Assembly: GCA_963698715.1 (NCBI GenBank)
Contig: CAVORW010000005.1
Coordinates: 203,385-267,384 of the forward strand
Direction: 5' to 3'
Length of the DNA: 64,000 nt
Source of the DNA: CAWHJB01 sp963698715
GTDB lineage: Bacteria; Chloroflexota; Anaerolineae; Anaerolineales; UBA4823
Shown: positions 25,157 through 35,512 of the stretch, piece after piece
How positions within the stretch are numbered: position 1 is the first letter of the stretch
Layout: the number at the start of each line of letters is the position of its first letter
Notes under the pieces: generated by a model
The model's database searches: none
The model's input: only the letters and a program-made list of their open reading frames with translations
What the model was told of the DNA's origin: nothing
Made by a program: the position numbers and the translations under genes

Positions 25157-25993
25157 ATGACTACTTGGCAAACAGGAGATATCAATGTCAATGGGCTGCG
25201 CCTTCATTATACGCGCACCGGTGGGTCCAGGCCGCCTGTCGTGCTGGTGCATGGCTACTCAGATGACGGTCTGTGTTGGACACCGGTCGCTAAAGCCCTT
25301 GAGCCCGATTACGATGTGATTATGGTGGATGCGCGCGGCCATGGACAGTCGGAAGCACCGGAGCAAGGATATGGTCCGGAGGACCAGGCGGGTGATCTGG
25401 CAGGTGTTATCACCGCCCTGGAACTGCAACACCCGGCAGTCTTGGGGCATTCAATGGGGGCAGTGACGGCTCTGGTCTTTGCTGGGCTCTATCCAGGCTT
25501 ACCAGGTGCTATCTTGCTTGAAGATCCGCCCGCCTGGTGGATATCACCAGATCCTGCCCTCCCGGATGAGGTTGACCACAGAGCTCTAAGGCGCGCTTCG
25601 TTTTACGAACAAAAGCGTAAAACACGCTCAGAGCTGCTTGCGGAGGTGCGAGAGAATTCGCCCACCTGGGCGGAGGAAGAGCTGAGACCTTGGGTCGATT
25701 CCAAACTGTCACTCAGCGAGCATGTGCTCAGCATTATGGACGAAGATCTAACCCAAAGTGTTGATTGGCAAATTGTGCTGCCGCGCATAGCCTGCCCGGC
25801 TTTGGCGATTACGGCCGACCCAACTTTAGGTGCTGTACTGACTGAGCAAGGGATTGCAGCCTTAAAAGCGTTGGTCCCCGAGCTGCGTGTCGAGCATATT
25901 TCAGGCGCAGGTCATAGTATCCGCCGTGAGCAGTTTACCCAATACATGGATGTCGTCCGCAAGTTTTTGCGAAAATCGATCCGGGCTGCCTAA
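25157..25993 (+). CDS. Alpha/beta hydrolase
   Basis: 278 residues. VVLVHGYSDDG forms the oxyanion region, LGHSMGA carries the nucleophile Ser (about 99), an Asp lies in ITADPTLG, and the catalytic His in GAGHSIRR. No signal peptide, so cytosolic. The substrate cannot be read from the sequence; haloperoxidase- and esterase-type hydrolases share this fold. It stands alone between a divergent DUF4230 gene and the GH130 gene. Confidence 0.87.
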   Translation: MTTWQTGDINVNGLRLHYTRTGGSRPPVVLVHGYSDDGLCWTPVAKALEPDYDVIMVDARGHGQSEAPEQGYGPEDQAGDLAGVITALELQHPAVLGHSMGAVTALVFAGLYPGLPGAILLEDPPAWWISPDPALPDEVDHRALRRASFYEQKRKTRSELLAEVRENSPTWAEEELRPWVDSKLSLSEHVLSIMDEDLTQSVDWQIVLPRIACPALAITADPTLGAVLTEQGIAALKALVPELRVEHISGAGHSIRREQFTQYMDVVRKFLRKSIRAA

Positions 25994-26119
25994 TTACCAG
26001 GTGTAAGATAGACAAAGACAACAAATTGGATGTGCACGCGGGCATCACCACACCATTACACCCATTTTGTCCATCTTGTTAGTACCAATCTGCAAAATTA
26101 TTGGATAGGGATATGACGG

Positions 26120-27019
26120 ATGAAAATGAATTGGGAGCTAAAACCGTTTGTAAAATATGAGCAAAACCCAATCTTAAAACCAACTGGTGATACCTGGCAG
26201 TCAAAGGACCTGTTTAATCCCGCTGCCTGGACCGATGGAGAGACGATTTGGCTGCTTTACAGGGCGGAAGATTCAACCGGGATTGGCAAGTGGAATGGTA
26301 CATCTCGGATTGGCCTGGCAATCAGCAAAGATGGCTTCAACTTTGCTCGCGAAGCCCGGCCAGTTATCGAGCCAACCGAGCCATGGGAACTGCCCGGCGG
26401 CTGTGAAGACCCAAGGGTTGTTCGGATTAATGACATCTTCTACCTGACATACACTGCTTTTGATGGAAAAACGGCCCGCCTGGCGCTGGCGAGTTCAACA
26501 GACCTGCGTGTCTGGCAGAAGCACGGTTTACTCTTCCCAGATATGGGCTGGACGAAATCAGGGGCAATTCTGGCGACACCGATTCAGGGAAAATACTGGA
26601 TGTATTTTGGCGACACGAATATTTGGGCAGCTTATTCCACAAATTTACTCGATTGGACCGTAATAAAGGAACCAGTCTTGCAGCCTCGACCGGATCGTTT
26701 CGACAGCCTTCTAGCAGAACCAGGGCCGCCACCCATTTTAACGGATGATGGGATTCTACTTTTGTACAATGGCGCAGATGAGGCTTCCGTCTACACCTGT
26801 GGGCAGGTGTTATTCGACGCCCAAGATCCAACCCAAGTGATTGCCCGTACAGAACATCCATTTTTTGTACCGACTACTGACCTTGAAATTTCCGGTCAGG
26901 TTCCCAATGTCACTTTCATTGAAGGCCTGGTGCAGTATAATAGCCGCTGGTTTTTGTATTATGGCATGGCCGATTCCGGGGTTGGCGTCGCAGTTTCCGA
27001 ACTACAATTTATCCGATAG
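26120..27019 (+). CDS. GH130-family mannoside phosphorylase/mannosidase
   Basis: 299 residues, a five-bladed propeller. The motifs WLLYRAEDSTG, RIGLAISKDGF, ELPGGCEDPRVV and LLLYNGADEASVYTCGQVLFD are typical of GH130. Members either phosphorolyse or hydrolyse beta-1,4- or beta-1,2-mannosides; which of the two cannot be decided here. No signal peptide, so a cytosolic enzyme acting on imported oligosaccharides. It converges on the GH3 gene, with 79 bases between them. Confidence 0.85.
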   Translation: MKMNWELKPFVKYEQNPILKPTGDTWQSKDLFNPAAWTDGETIWLLYRAEDSTGIGKWNGTSRIGLAISKDGFNFAREARPVIEPTEPWELPGGCEDPRVVRINDIFYLTYTAFDGKTARLALASSTDLRVWQKHGLLFPDMGWTKSGAILATPIQGKYWMYFGDTNIWAAYSTNLLDWTVIKEPVLQPRPDRFDSLLAEPGPPPILTDDGILLLYNGADEASVYTCGQVLFDAQDPTQVIARTEHPFFVPTTDLEISGQVPNVTFIEGLVQYNSRWFLYYGMADSGVGVAVSELQFIR

Positions 27020-27098
27020 GTATCCTCAAACTCAGGTTAGGCAGAAAATCGGGGCTCTGAGCGTATGTTTAAATTAACGAATTCCAGAAACTCTGGTG

Positions 27099-28931
27099 TT
27101 AATAAGCCAATCCATAACCGAACCGGTAAAGCGGATCTTCAGAATCATATGGCATATCAGCCTTCTGTCTGCGCACGGCTTCCATTGATGATGGCAGCTC
27201 AACCGGCAGCCTGCCTTCTGGTTTGGCCTTCCCAAATACCACATCCAGGACAGCCGCATCCGTAGCCCCATATTCCACAAGTAAACCTTTGGCAGCGGCC
27301 GCGATTTCTGGTATCACAGCCGGGCGATCCAGGTACAGGACCACGATGGTCGGCGCTTTGTCCAGCAGAGCCAAGATCTCCGCCTTGGCCTGGCCTTTAA
27401 AGTCCAGGTCGCCGTGATGAAAAGTTCTGGCAATCATGTTGGGTGTTTCAATTGGATACCAGGGGGTATCCAGCCGTAAGATGGTGAAATCCGCTTCGGC
27501 CGGGTCTGCTACAACCTGCCCGTACTGCGCTGCCACCGCTGCGCTGATATTCTTAACAAATATTTTTGCCTGATCACGTAATGGAAGCACATCATCTTCG
27601 TTTTTAAGTAAGGTCATGGCCCGTTTTTGGGAAGCCGCGCCCTCTGCAAAAGATTCTGGCCGGCCGATGACTTGTGAGACAGCCGTGGGGTCTACAAACG
27701 GGTTATCAAACAGGCCCAACTGGAATTTTAGCCGCAGCAGGCGCTCGACGGATCGATCGAGACGCTCTTCGTTCAGGCGCCCGGTTTTCACCAATTCAAC
27801 GACAAGCTCCGGCCGGCTCTCTCCGCCAAACTGATCTACCCCGGCGTCAAGCGCTTTATAGACCCGCTCAATTTCGCTAAGCTGTTCTACTCCCCAAGCG
27901 CGCGCCGGCCAGACGGCATCGCCAAGCGGCATGTCGGTAATCAGCCCCCAATCCGTGCAAACAATTCCATCAAAGTGATATTTTTCGCGCAGCAGAGAGG
28001 TGATAATGGTTTTATTAAACGACATGGCCACGTTTTCATCGGTCTGATCGAGCGGAACACCATAGTAAGGCATAATGGCAGCGGTGTGAGCGCGAAAAGC
28101 CGCTTCAAAGGGTATCAGATGGTAGTCAAAGTTGTCACCTGGATAGATCTGACCTTTCTGAAATTCAAAATGTGGGTCCAGTCCTTCCTGCTGCGGGCCG
28201 CCACCGGGAAAGTGCTTGGTCATACAGGCGACACTGTCTGGGTCAAGCTGCTCGCCCTGGAGGCCCAGAATATAGGCTTGAGCTAAGGTAGATGTCAACT
28301 GGGCATCTTCGCCAAAAGACCCGCTGATGCGAGCCCAGCGCGGCTCGGTAGCCAGATCGATTTGGGGATGAAGCGCTACCCGGATGCCCACTGCCAGATA
28401 CTCGCGACGGACAATCTCGGCAAATTTCCTGACCAATTCCGGATCACCAATCGCGGCAAAGCCCAACGTTTCACACCATTGTGAAAAATCGTTGGCTGCC
28501 ATTGCAAAGATCGTTTTAGAGAAGTGATTGCGTGGGTCAGATGCTATCGTTACTGGGATGCCAAGCCGGGTTTGTTCGGCGAATTGTTGAAGTTTATTAT
28601 GCCAGTCTGCCACAATTGGCGCTTCAGGTATCTGCCAGAGATTGAAATGATTCATCTTCTGGTGGACAATTTGGGTACTGGCGACTAATCCAAATCCCTC
28701 TGGTCCCGGTTTTTCATCAATCGAGCCGTCCGAATTGATCACAACTCCATTGATGAACAGCATCCCCGCTTTTTCGTCCAGGGTCATCTGGCTCAGCAGG
28801 TCTTTGATGCGAGCTTCAATCGGCTGGCGGGTGTCTTCGTAGATATCTAACTGGCCATTTTTATTGAGATCGCGGTAGGTAAAACCGTTTTCATTCCTCT
28901 GCAGACTGGATAGCAGCATGATATGCTCCAT
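27099..28931 (-). CDS. GH3 beta-glucosidase-family enzyme, short form
   Basis: 610 residues. The N-terminal YRDLNKNGQLDIYEDTR is a common GH3 opening. The barrel carries KHFPGGG and the nucleophile Asp in GIVCTDWGL (about 327); a second alpha/beta domain follows, without the C-terminal fibronectin-like domain of longer GH3 proteins. No signal peptide. It is the last gene of an operon with the PGM-GH65 fusion (gap 3 bases) and an MFS permease, so it probably trims beta-linked glucosides in the cytosol. Confidence 0.87.
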   Translation of the reverse strand: MEHIMLLSSLQRNENGFTYRDLNKNGQLDIYEDTRQPIEARIKDLLSQMTLDEKAGMLFINGVVINSDGSIDEKPGPEGFGLVASTQIVHQKMNHFNLWQIPEAPIVADWHNKLQQFAEQTRLGIPVTIASDPRNHFSKTIFAMAANDFSQWCETLGFAAIGDPELVRKFAEIVRREYLAVGIRVALHPQIDLATEPRWARISGSFGEDAQLTSTLAQAYILGLQGEQLDPDSVACMTKHFPGGGPQQEGLDPHFEFQKGQIYPGDNFDYHLIPFEAAFRAHTAAIMPYYGVPLDQTDENVAMSFNKTIITSLLREKYHFDGIVCTDWGLITDMPLGDAVWPARAWGVEQLSEIERVYKALDAGVDQFGGESRPELVVELVKTGRLNEERLDRSVERLLRLKFQLGLFDNPFVDPTAVSQVIGRPESFAEGAASQKRAMTLLKNEDDVLPLRDQAKIFVKNISAAVAAQYGQVVADPAEADFTILRLDTPWYPIETPNMIARTFHHGDLDFKGQAKAEILALLDKAPTIVVLYLDRPAVIPEIAAAAKGLLVEYGATDAAVLDVVFGKAKPEGRLPVELPSSMEAVRRQKADMPYDSEDPLYRFGYGLAY

Positions 28932-28934
28932 TCA

Positions 28935-31745
28935 TTACTCTTGTCGTAAATCCACCCAGCGCTTCTCCCCGCGTACAGTAATCGAAAATGCTAGGCGCTT
29001 CCAATGTGCGGGCAAATTCGGGGAGAATATCACTTCGTTTTCCTTCAGCCTCATCCCTGCGAAGCCAAATACGCAGGCTTCCCACAATCCACCGGCAGAA
29101 GCCGCGTGGATGCCATCGCCCGCATTGCCGCGCACGTCCAGCAGGTCGGCGCGGGCAGCGCGCATGAAGTGGTGATAGGCCTGCTCGGGTTTATTCATCC
29201 GGCAGGCTGCCCAAGCGTGCATAGACGGCCCAAGGGATGAGCCATATTCATGATCGGTGATCCGTACGTAATAGTCCCAGTTGGCTTGCCAGGTTTGATC
29301 ATCGAATTGATCGCCCAACAGGCAGAGCAACGCGATGACATCAGCTTGTTTTAGAGCTTTATACTCGTTACAGCCCTCAATCCCCAGGATTTCTTGGATC
29401 GATTGAGTACGACCTTTATACGCAGCCCAATCAACCTCTTTCAGCGCAAAGAAACCCTCGAATTGTTCAATTAGCCCGCTCTGGCGATCGTGCAGAAAGA
29501 TAATCCCGTCAATCACGCGCCGCCAGTGGGCGAGGCGTTCTGGAGTTAGATCCAGATCCGCTGTCAGACAATCCCCAAGAGCCGGGTCGTGGGTATTTAA
29601 CCAGCGGAGAGCCTCAAAAGCCGTCAGCAGGTGCCAGCGGATCATGTAATTCGTAAACTGATTATTATCTACATGTTCGTGATTTTCATCTGGGCCGATC
29701 ACATCCCGAATGGCAAAGCGGTCACCTTCGGGCTCGGCACGTTCTCCCCAAAACACGGCTGTCTCGAGCAGCACAGGTATCCCTACCCTACGCCAAAAAT
29801 CATCATCGCCGGTAACCTTCCAGAACTGGTGCATGGCGTAAGCCACATCGGCACTGATATGGATTTGGATATCTCCCGTCCATATTCGCACCAATCGAGT
29901 CGGGTCGGTAAAATGCGGCACCCAGGTAGGGGTAACTTCATCACCCGTTTCTGCCGATTCCCAGGGAAACTGCGCTCCTCCGAAACCATTGGCCCTGGCT
30001 TTCCGGCGGGCACCGGGCAGTCCATGGTACCGGTACATGAGCATGTTGCGGGCAATTTGTGGCTGAGTGTAGGTAAAAAATGGCAGAACAAAAATCTCAT
30101 TATCCCAAAAAACATGACCGCGGTAACCAAAACCACTCAGAGTCTTGGCACCAATGCTGCTGTGTTCATCCTTGGTTGGAGCAGCAATCCGCATCTGAAA
30201 GAGAGCATGGCGTACAGCTAACTGGGCCTCATCATCACCCTCAACGACCACATCTGAATTGTCCCAAAATTCTGCCCAAGCGGCGCTCTGACGATTGTGT
30301 AGAACCTCATAGCCATCACGTCCGGCATGTTCAGCCATGGTTTGTGCAGCTGAGAGCGGGGAGTTTGAATCTCGAGAGCTGAAAATGGCAGTGAGCTTCT
30401 CGAGTGAGAACGTCTTACCTCGTTTTACCTGAGCCTCAACTACAACGCCCGGGCAGCGCGGACAGTCAACTGCGGTGATCCGGGCTGAAGCCAGCTGCGT
30501 GCTCACACGTGTGCTGAGTGCCAGGATTTTACCCGTATGGCGGGTTTGAACTTCTAAATGAGCGTATCCAGGGCCGCTGGCCTGGGAACGTTGCTCCCAG
30601 TGGAGAATGCCCTGATTTTCGACCTGCGAGTCGAGCAGTGCGCGCACAGTTACATCAGCACTGCCAGTGAGCGGCGTGATCTGCACTCTCATTGCCAACA
30701 AATGCTCTTCATCCAGACTTGCGAAACGCTCAAAGACAATTTCGAGCGAGCAATCAGGATCAGGCGACCAAACCAATCGGCGGTGCAAAACCCCGGTGCG
30801 TAGGTCCAAATAGCGAGCGTAATCCCGGATATTTGCGGCTTGCATATTAAAGCGCTGCCCATTGACCTTGATTTCAAGTGAGGTCCAATCCGGCGCGTTT
30901 GCCAGCTCAGTGAAACTGATTGGAACATCATCCCAGATGCCATGCACCAGCGTGGCCTGGCTATCACCAGGGAAGCGCTCTTCAAAAGATCCACGAGTAG
31001 ACAGATACCCATTACCGAGGGTAAAGATGGTTTCACGGTGATTTTGTTTACCCTGAACAAAGACTGGCTCACTGACACGCCAGGTAGCCGCTCTGCTCAG
31101 ATCAGCCAGGGTGGCCCCGTTTAGATTGGGAAGCACGAGCTCAGCACTACCAACTCGCTCAACTGGACCCAGGCCAACAGCCAGCATACCGGCTGCATGT
31201 GCGGCTTCAATGCCAGCCTGTGCATCCTCAACCACCAGGCATTCTGCTGGGGACACACCCAATTGGCTGGCAGCGAAGAGGAATAGATCGGGGGCAGGTT
31301 TCTGCCGGCTCACGCTGCCGCCGTGGGCCAAAATATCGAACTGGTTTTCTATTCCCAATCTGGTCACGACATCGGGGGCATTCCGGCTGGCAGACGCAAT
31401 CGCGGTTTTTATCCCGGCTGAGCGAATTTCAGCCAGCAAGTTAGCAGTTCCAGGCAATAAATCTGTGCGGGAGACGTTTGAAAGCATTTCACGGTAATAA
31501 CCATTCTTGCGATCCATCATCTCTCTGGCTTGTTCTTCAGAAACTTCCATCCCATTCAAAAGACGGCTGAGCGAATCCCGGCGAGAGATGCCCCGCAAGG
31601 CTTCATTATCAGCTCGAGTGAAGGGCAAGCCTTCTTCATCTGCCATTTTTTTCCAGGCTAAAAAATGGTATTCAGCAGTATCAGTAATGACGCCGTCAAG
31701 ATCGAAAATGATTGCGCGAATATAATCAGACATTATGGCTTCCAT
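28935..31745 (-). CDS. Beta-phosphoglucomutase fused to GH65 disaccharide phosphorylase
   Basis: 936 residues in one frame. Residues 1-205 are a HAD-type beta-phosphoglucomutase (IFDLDGVITDTAEYHFLAW with Asp15/Asp17, SRQKPAPDLF and VVEDAQAGIEAAHAAGM). From about 215 a GH65 protein follows: EPVFVQGKQNHRETIFTLGN, a beta-sandwich, then an (alpha/alpha)6 barrel with the general acid Glu in VIGPDENHEHVDNN (about 683). GH65 phosphorolyses maltose, trehalose, kojibiose or nigerose to beta-glucose-1-phosphate; the mutase turns that into glucose-6-phosphate. The fusion channels one product to the next step and saves ATP. Which disaccharide is used is not visible. The ATG at codon 5 is an alternative start. 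Confidence 0.9.
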   Translation of the reverse strand: MEAIMSDYIRAIIFDLDGVITDTAEYHFLAWKKMADEEGLPFTRADNEALRGISRRDSLSRLLNGMEVSEEQAREMMDRKNGYYREMLSNVSRTDLLPGTANLLAEIRSAGIKTAIASASRNAPDVVTRLGIENQFDILAHGGSVSRQKPAPDLFLFAASQLGVSPAECLVVEDAQAGIEAAHAAGMLAVGLGPVERVGSAELVLPNLNGATLADLSRAATWRVSEPVFVQGKQNHRETIFTLGNGYLSTRGSFEERFPGDSQATLVHGIWDDVPISFTELANAPDWTSLEIKVNGQRFNMQAANIRDYARYLDLRTGVLHRRLVWSPDPDCSLEIVFERFASLDEEHLLAMRVQITPLTGSADVTVRALLDSQVENQGILHWEQRSQASGPGYAHLEVQTRHTGKILALSTRVSTQLASARITAVDCPRCPGVVVEAQVKRGKTFSLEKLTAIFSSRDSNSPLSAAQTMAEHAGRDGYEVLHNRQSAAWAEFWDNSDVVVEGDDEAQLAVRHALFQMRIAAPTKDEHSSIGAKTLSGFGYRGHVFWDNEIFVLPFFTYTQPQIARNMLMYRYHGLPGARRKARANGFGGAQFPWESAETGDEVTPTWVPHFTDPTRLVRIWTGDIQIHISADVAYAMHQFWKVTGDDDFWRRVGIPVLLETAVFWGERAEPEGDRFAIRDVIGPDENHEHVDNNQFTNYMIRWHLLTAFEALRWLNTHDPALGDCLTADLDLTPERLAHWRRVIDGIIFLHDRQSGLIEQFEGFFALKEVDWAAYKGRTQSIQEILGIEGCNEYKALKQADVIALLCLLGDQFDDQTWQANWDYYVRITDHEYGSSLGPSMHAWAACRMNKPEQAYHHFMRAARADLLDVRGNAGDGIHAASAGGLWEACVFGFAGMRLKENEVIFSPNLPAHWKRLAFSITVRGEKRWVDLRQE

Positions 31746-31748
31746 TCC

Positions 31749-32963
31749 TCATTTGAGATTCCCACGAAAAGTGGCAAACCAGAGAACAACCGCAGCCAAC
31801 CCTAAGGCCAAAATCCCAAGCCCAAAGACTGCTCCAGGACTGATCGCATCGTGGATAAACCCGCCAATTGGTCCCGCCACTAATGGGGCGACTCCGAACA
31901 TTCCAACCGCCATGAGTGATTGCGCCGTTGAAGCCCATTCATCTGGGGTCCGCTCGGTGATGATGCGCACCGTAGTCGGAAAAAACAACCCAAAACCCAG
32001 ACCTTTAAGGATTGAAAAGATCGGTAGAATAGCTGGATTTGCAACCAGGATATAGCCTATGTAGGCGCTGGCAGCCAATCCATAGGCCAGGATAACCGCG
32101 TTTGGTCCTCTAATCCGTTGGGCAATCTGATCGCCGAAAAACATGGTTGGAAGCTCCGAATAAGCAGCTGAGGCCACCATCAAACCTATCAGGAAATTGC
32201 CTCCCCCTAAAGATCGCACAAATATGCCTTCAAAAGTCAACGACAAGCTGTTGGCGATACTCGCCAGAATAGTAGCGATAAGCAACAAAACCAGTCCCGA
32301 ATCGCGGAAGAGTTCAGAAAATGCGCCCTGTTTTTGAACACCCATGCCAGAAGTTTCATCCAGCCTGCCGGTAATCCAAATGACCAGCAGAAACAGCAAG
32401 CTACCGACAAGAAACATTGGTTCGAAACCCAAACGCTGCCAAAGCGCGCCAAAAATCAATGCGCTGGTAGCGAACCCGACCGATCCCCACAACCGCATGC
32501 CGCCATAATTCAAATGGTTTCGGTGAGCCATACGGGCGATCAGGCTGTCGGTTAGCGACATGACCGGACTTGAAATGATTGCCATGAGCAGCATTAAACC
32601 TGCGATCCCGGCGAATGTGGTCGGATAGTGCAATAGGTAGAGGATGATACTCATCCCAAACATAGCGCCTTGAGCGATCCGAACCCGCTGGTGTTTGCGG
32701 TCAGCCAGCGAAGAAACCGGAGTTGCCAGGAGCAAAGTCATCAAGGGAAACAAGCTGGCAAGCCAACCAACCTGTTGGCCGCTTAAACCCAGTTCCGAAA
32801 AATATACAAATAAAAAGGGTCCATAAGCACCATGACACAGGAAAGCACTCAAATAATAGAGTGATCCTTTTCTGGTTGGGCTGAGCCATCTATATGTGAA
32901 ACTCTGGCCAGTGAACACAATAACCCCTTGGTACTGAATCCGGGCGATCGGACGTCCAGACAA
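31749..32963 (-). CDS. MFS sugar permease (LacY/nucleoside-symporter-like)
   Basis: 404 residues with about 12 hydrophobic segments starting at residue 33 (GSLYYLSAFLCHGAYGPFLF). LGLSGQQVGWLASLFPLMTL and NYGGMRLWGSVGF are typical of the MFS_1-like group that includes LacY and nucleoside symporters. First gene of the operon; the PGM-GH65 gene begins 3 bases after its stop. That order predicts import of the disaccharide that GH65 then cleaves. The first 25 residues are not family-like, so the real start may be slightly downstream. Confidence 0.83.
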   Translation of the reverse strand: MSGRPIARIQYQGVIVFTGQSFTYRWLSPTRKGSLYYLSAFLCHGAYGPFLFVYFSELGLSGQQVGWLASLFPLMTLLLATPVSSLADRKHQRVRIAQGAMFGMSIILYLLHYPTTFAGIAGLMLLMAIISSPVMSLTDSLIARMAHRNHLNYGGMRLWGSVGFATSALIFGALWQRLGFEPMFLVGSLLFLLVIWITGRLDETSGMGVQKQGAFSELFRDSGLVLLLIATILASIANSLSLTFEGIFVRSLGGGNFLIGLMVASAAYSELPTMFFGDQIAQRIRGPNAVILAYGLAASAYIGYILVANPAILPIFSILKGLGFGLFFPTTVRIITERTPDEWASTAQSLMAVGMFGVAPLVAGPIGGFIHDAISPGAVFGLGILALGLAAVVLWFATFRGNLK

Positions 32964-33144
32964 TCTGGCGGATCAGCATATCGCGAGACTGGGAACGGCA
33001 ATGAGACCTTCACGCAATTGGTCCCCCTGGCAAATTTCAGGAAATTCCATGATCAATCCCAACCATCAGGATACCTGCGCAGGCTTGCCAATGTGATACA
33101 GAAGTCCTTTTCTGGCGCCAGAGAATATATACCCCAAATTTGCG

Positions 33145-33471
33145 TTATTTACCATCAACGAGGATCGGTTGCTTGCGTTCGAAAGAACGTGTCCAGGCGT
33201 TGCCGCAGTGGTTACACTGGTAATGATCGATAACTTTTTCAGCTCTGACCCGAACCATATCTTTACCCCGCCGATCCAGCTGAATGCCCAGGGGTTCTGA
33301 CTCACTTTCAACAATGATGCCAGTACCGCCCCGCTTGCAGTTAGGGCAGCGGCGCAACTTTCGGTCAACGAGACGAAATAATATATAGCCACCAACCACC
33401 CAAAAAACGCCAAAAAAGGCGAGGATGATCAAAAGGACCAAGGTATAGTAGAACAGGTCGGTTAGATTCAT
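33145..33471 (-). CDS. Small membrane protein with zinc-ribbon
   Basis: 108 residues. One transmembrane helix at 8-33, then CPNC at 42-45 and CNHC near 88, a split zinc-ribbon on the cytoplasmic side. Not a recognised family. A palindrome TCTGGCGCCAGA lies at 33112-33123, about 20 bases after the stop. Its neighbours (sugar operon downstream, broken regulator upstream) give no clear functional link. Confidence 0.55.
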   Translation of the reverse strand: MNLTDLFYYTLVLLIILAFFGVFWVVGGYILFRLVDRKLRRCPNCKRGGTGIIVESESEPLGIQLDRRGKDMVRVRAEKVIDHYQCNHCGNAWTRSFERKQPILVDGK

Positions 33472-33522
33472 GAGATTTACTTTCCAAAAGTTCTGATAAG
33501 CTTTTCGCAGTCCGTCAATAAA

Positions 33523-35448
33523 TCAAGCATCAACTTCATCGATGACTTCGGATTCTTCCATCCAGACCTGCACCCAGGAGGTCAATACTTTTGAGGCAGT
33601 TGACCATAAGATTTGGCGGATCTCAGCTTCCGAAGCATTTTGGTTTATTTCGCCAGGAGATTCAAGGATGTCGCCCGGCAGGTATTGGTAGACAATGTCT
33701 TTGAACAAAGTTGCCCTGGCTAAGAAAGGCGAATGCTGAATTTGGCTGTACACATAGCGGGCCAGTTCCAGGTTTTCTTCGGCGAGAAACAGGCTCGCCA
33801 TGGGCAGTGTGAAAAGCAGCGGAATAAGTCCTTGAATCTCGATGCAGGTCCACAATGATTTAATCAAGAGTTGGTGTGCTTCTTCCCTTTTTCCCTGCTG
33901 GATGGCTACCCGCGCCAGGCCCGCCTGCGACCAGGCAATCTGCTCATCATCGGCGTTGATCTGGTACAACTCGATGCTGTTTTTGAATTGGATGCGCGCC
34001 TCAGGGTAATTTTTTTCTGCGAGTGCAACCCAACCTAAAACACGAGCCATACGTCCATTGGCAAATCGATCCAGGAAGATATCCCTGGTCAGAGTTTCGA
34101 GCATCCGAATCTGGACTTTGGCTTCACGATATTTTCCAGTGATGGCTAGAATCTCTGTCACGCAGATCGTCGGAAATATACTGACGGCCTTTTCCAATTC
34201 TTGGGATATTGCCAATGATTCTCGGATGACCGAGTCTGCCTGGACAAATTCTCCTGATAACCAATTGGCGATACCGATGTGAATCCGGCTCGACAAAGTG
34301 CGATACGGCATACCCAATTGTTTGGAAATCTGCACCGATTGCGAAAACAATTCTACAGCCTGGTTAAATTGGCCCAAAAACAGGGAGAGAAAGCCGGAAG
34401 ATTCGAGGACATGGGCGATTTCCCAAGGGTTGTCGCTGGTTCTGGCGAGTTTTAGACTCTCTTCGTAAAAACTTTGCGCTTCCTGGTAAGCCATCAGACT
34501 CCGGGCTGCCCATCCCAATGAACTTAACGAACGGATTTCGCCCCAGCGATTGTCCTGAGTTTTTGATTCGGCCAGGCATTGCCCGTACCAGATTTTGGCT
34601 TCGCTTGGTGCCCCCGAAGTTCGAGCAACATCACCCAACATCATCAAGCTCCGCAGAACCATCCACTGCAGACCAATGCTCTTGCTCAATGTTAAAGCAG
34701 CTTCAAACCGAGCCTTAGATGTTTTGAGATCGCCCAGCTCGTAGTTAAGCCAACCCTGGTAAAAATAAATCATACATTGTTCTTCACTGGCCTCGACCCC
34801 CATATCATTCAACTGGTCAATTTTAGACTGGCTTTGATCCAGAAATTCAGCAGCCCGGGTAAGCTTGATATAAATATTGAAATATCCTAACCAATACAGG
34901 ATTCTGGCATGCAGGCGTCTTACCAGGATCGGATCGTTATCCTCGCCCTCCTCCTTCTGAAGAAGCATGTCTAGCACTGTCTGGCAGATGGACAAGGCTT
35001 CATTGGCCCGCCAACCCCAATCGTAGTAAGCACAAATACCATTGATCGCCAGGTTTACAAGTTCCAATTCCGCATGGGTCACTGACCAATCCCAGGCTGT
35101 GCGGATGTTAGCATTGTCTAATTCCAGGCGGTCAATAGCCAATTTGGTCTGACCAGACATCAGCTGGCTGACACATTCTTGAACCTCAGCGCAATAATAG
35201 GAGCTGTGACGACGGCTAGTATTGAAATCATCCTCTGAACCAGTCATCAATTTTTCGGCACCATACTGGCGCAACAATTCATGAATTTGATAACGACTGC
35301 TATCGTGATCGTATTGCAGTAGGGATTGACTTACCAGCTCTGCCAGGGTTCTTAATGAAGCCGCAGCGATAAATTCGGCTGCAGGGCGTGAAAAAGAGCC
35401 CCGAAAAATCGAAAGTCGGGAAAAGATCAGCTTTTCGCTGTCGCCCAA
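33523..35448 (-). pseudogene. TPR part of a BTAD/cyclase/NB-ARC regulator, cut off by a frameshift
   Basis: 641 residues that begin in mid-domain. SIFRGSFSRPAAEFIAAASLR and YQIHELLRQYGAEKL are the winged-helix segment that normally follows an NB-ARC ATPase, and the rest is a long array of tetratricopeptide-like helices to the C-terminus. The missing link LESNLRNIPDRHRSIRAVF is encoded in the gap before 35513 in the same frame as this part. So this is the second half of the gene starting at 37690. With one base removed the whole gene would be 1388 residues. Confidence 0.8.
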
Positions 35449-35512
35449 GCGCTTCCAGGATGAATCGAATACTGCCCGGATGCTGCGGTGGCGGTCGGGG
35501 ATATTACGAAGA

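Noticed and set aside
26000..26110. Terminator or operator between the alpha/beta hydrolase and GH130 genes
   Set aside because: GGTGTAA/TTACACC and a partial GATAGACAAA/TTTGTCCATC match can be drawn, but the pairing is interrupted and there is no U tract.
27099..28931. DLNKNGQLDIYED as a dockerin repeat in the GH3 enzyme
   Set aside because: A single copy at the N-terminus is common in this GH3 subgroup; there is no duplicated dockerin and no signal peptide.
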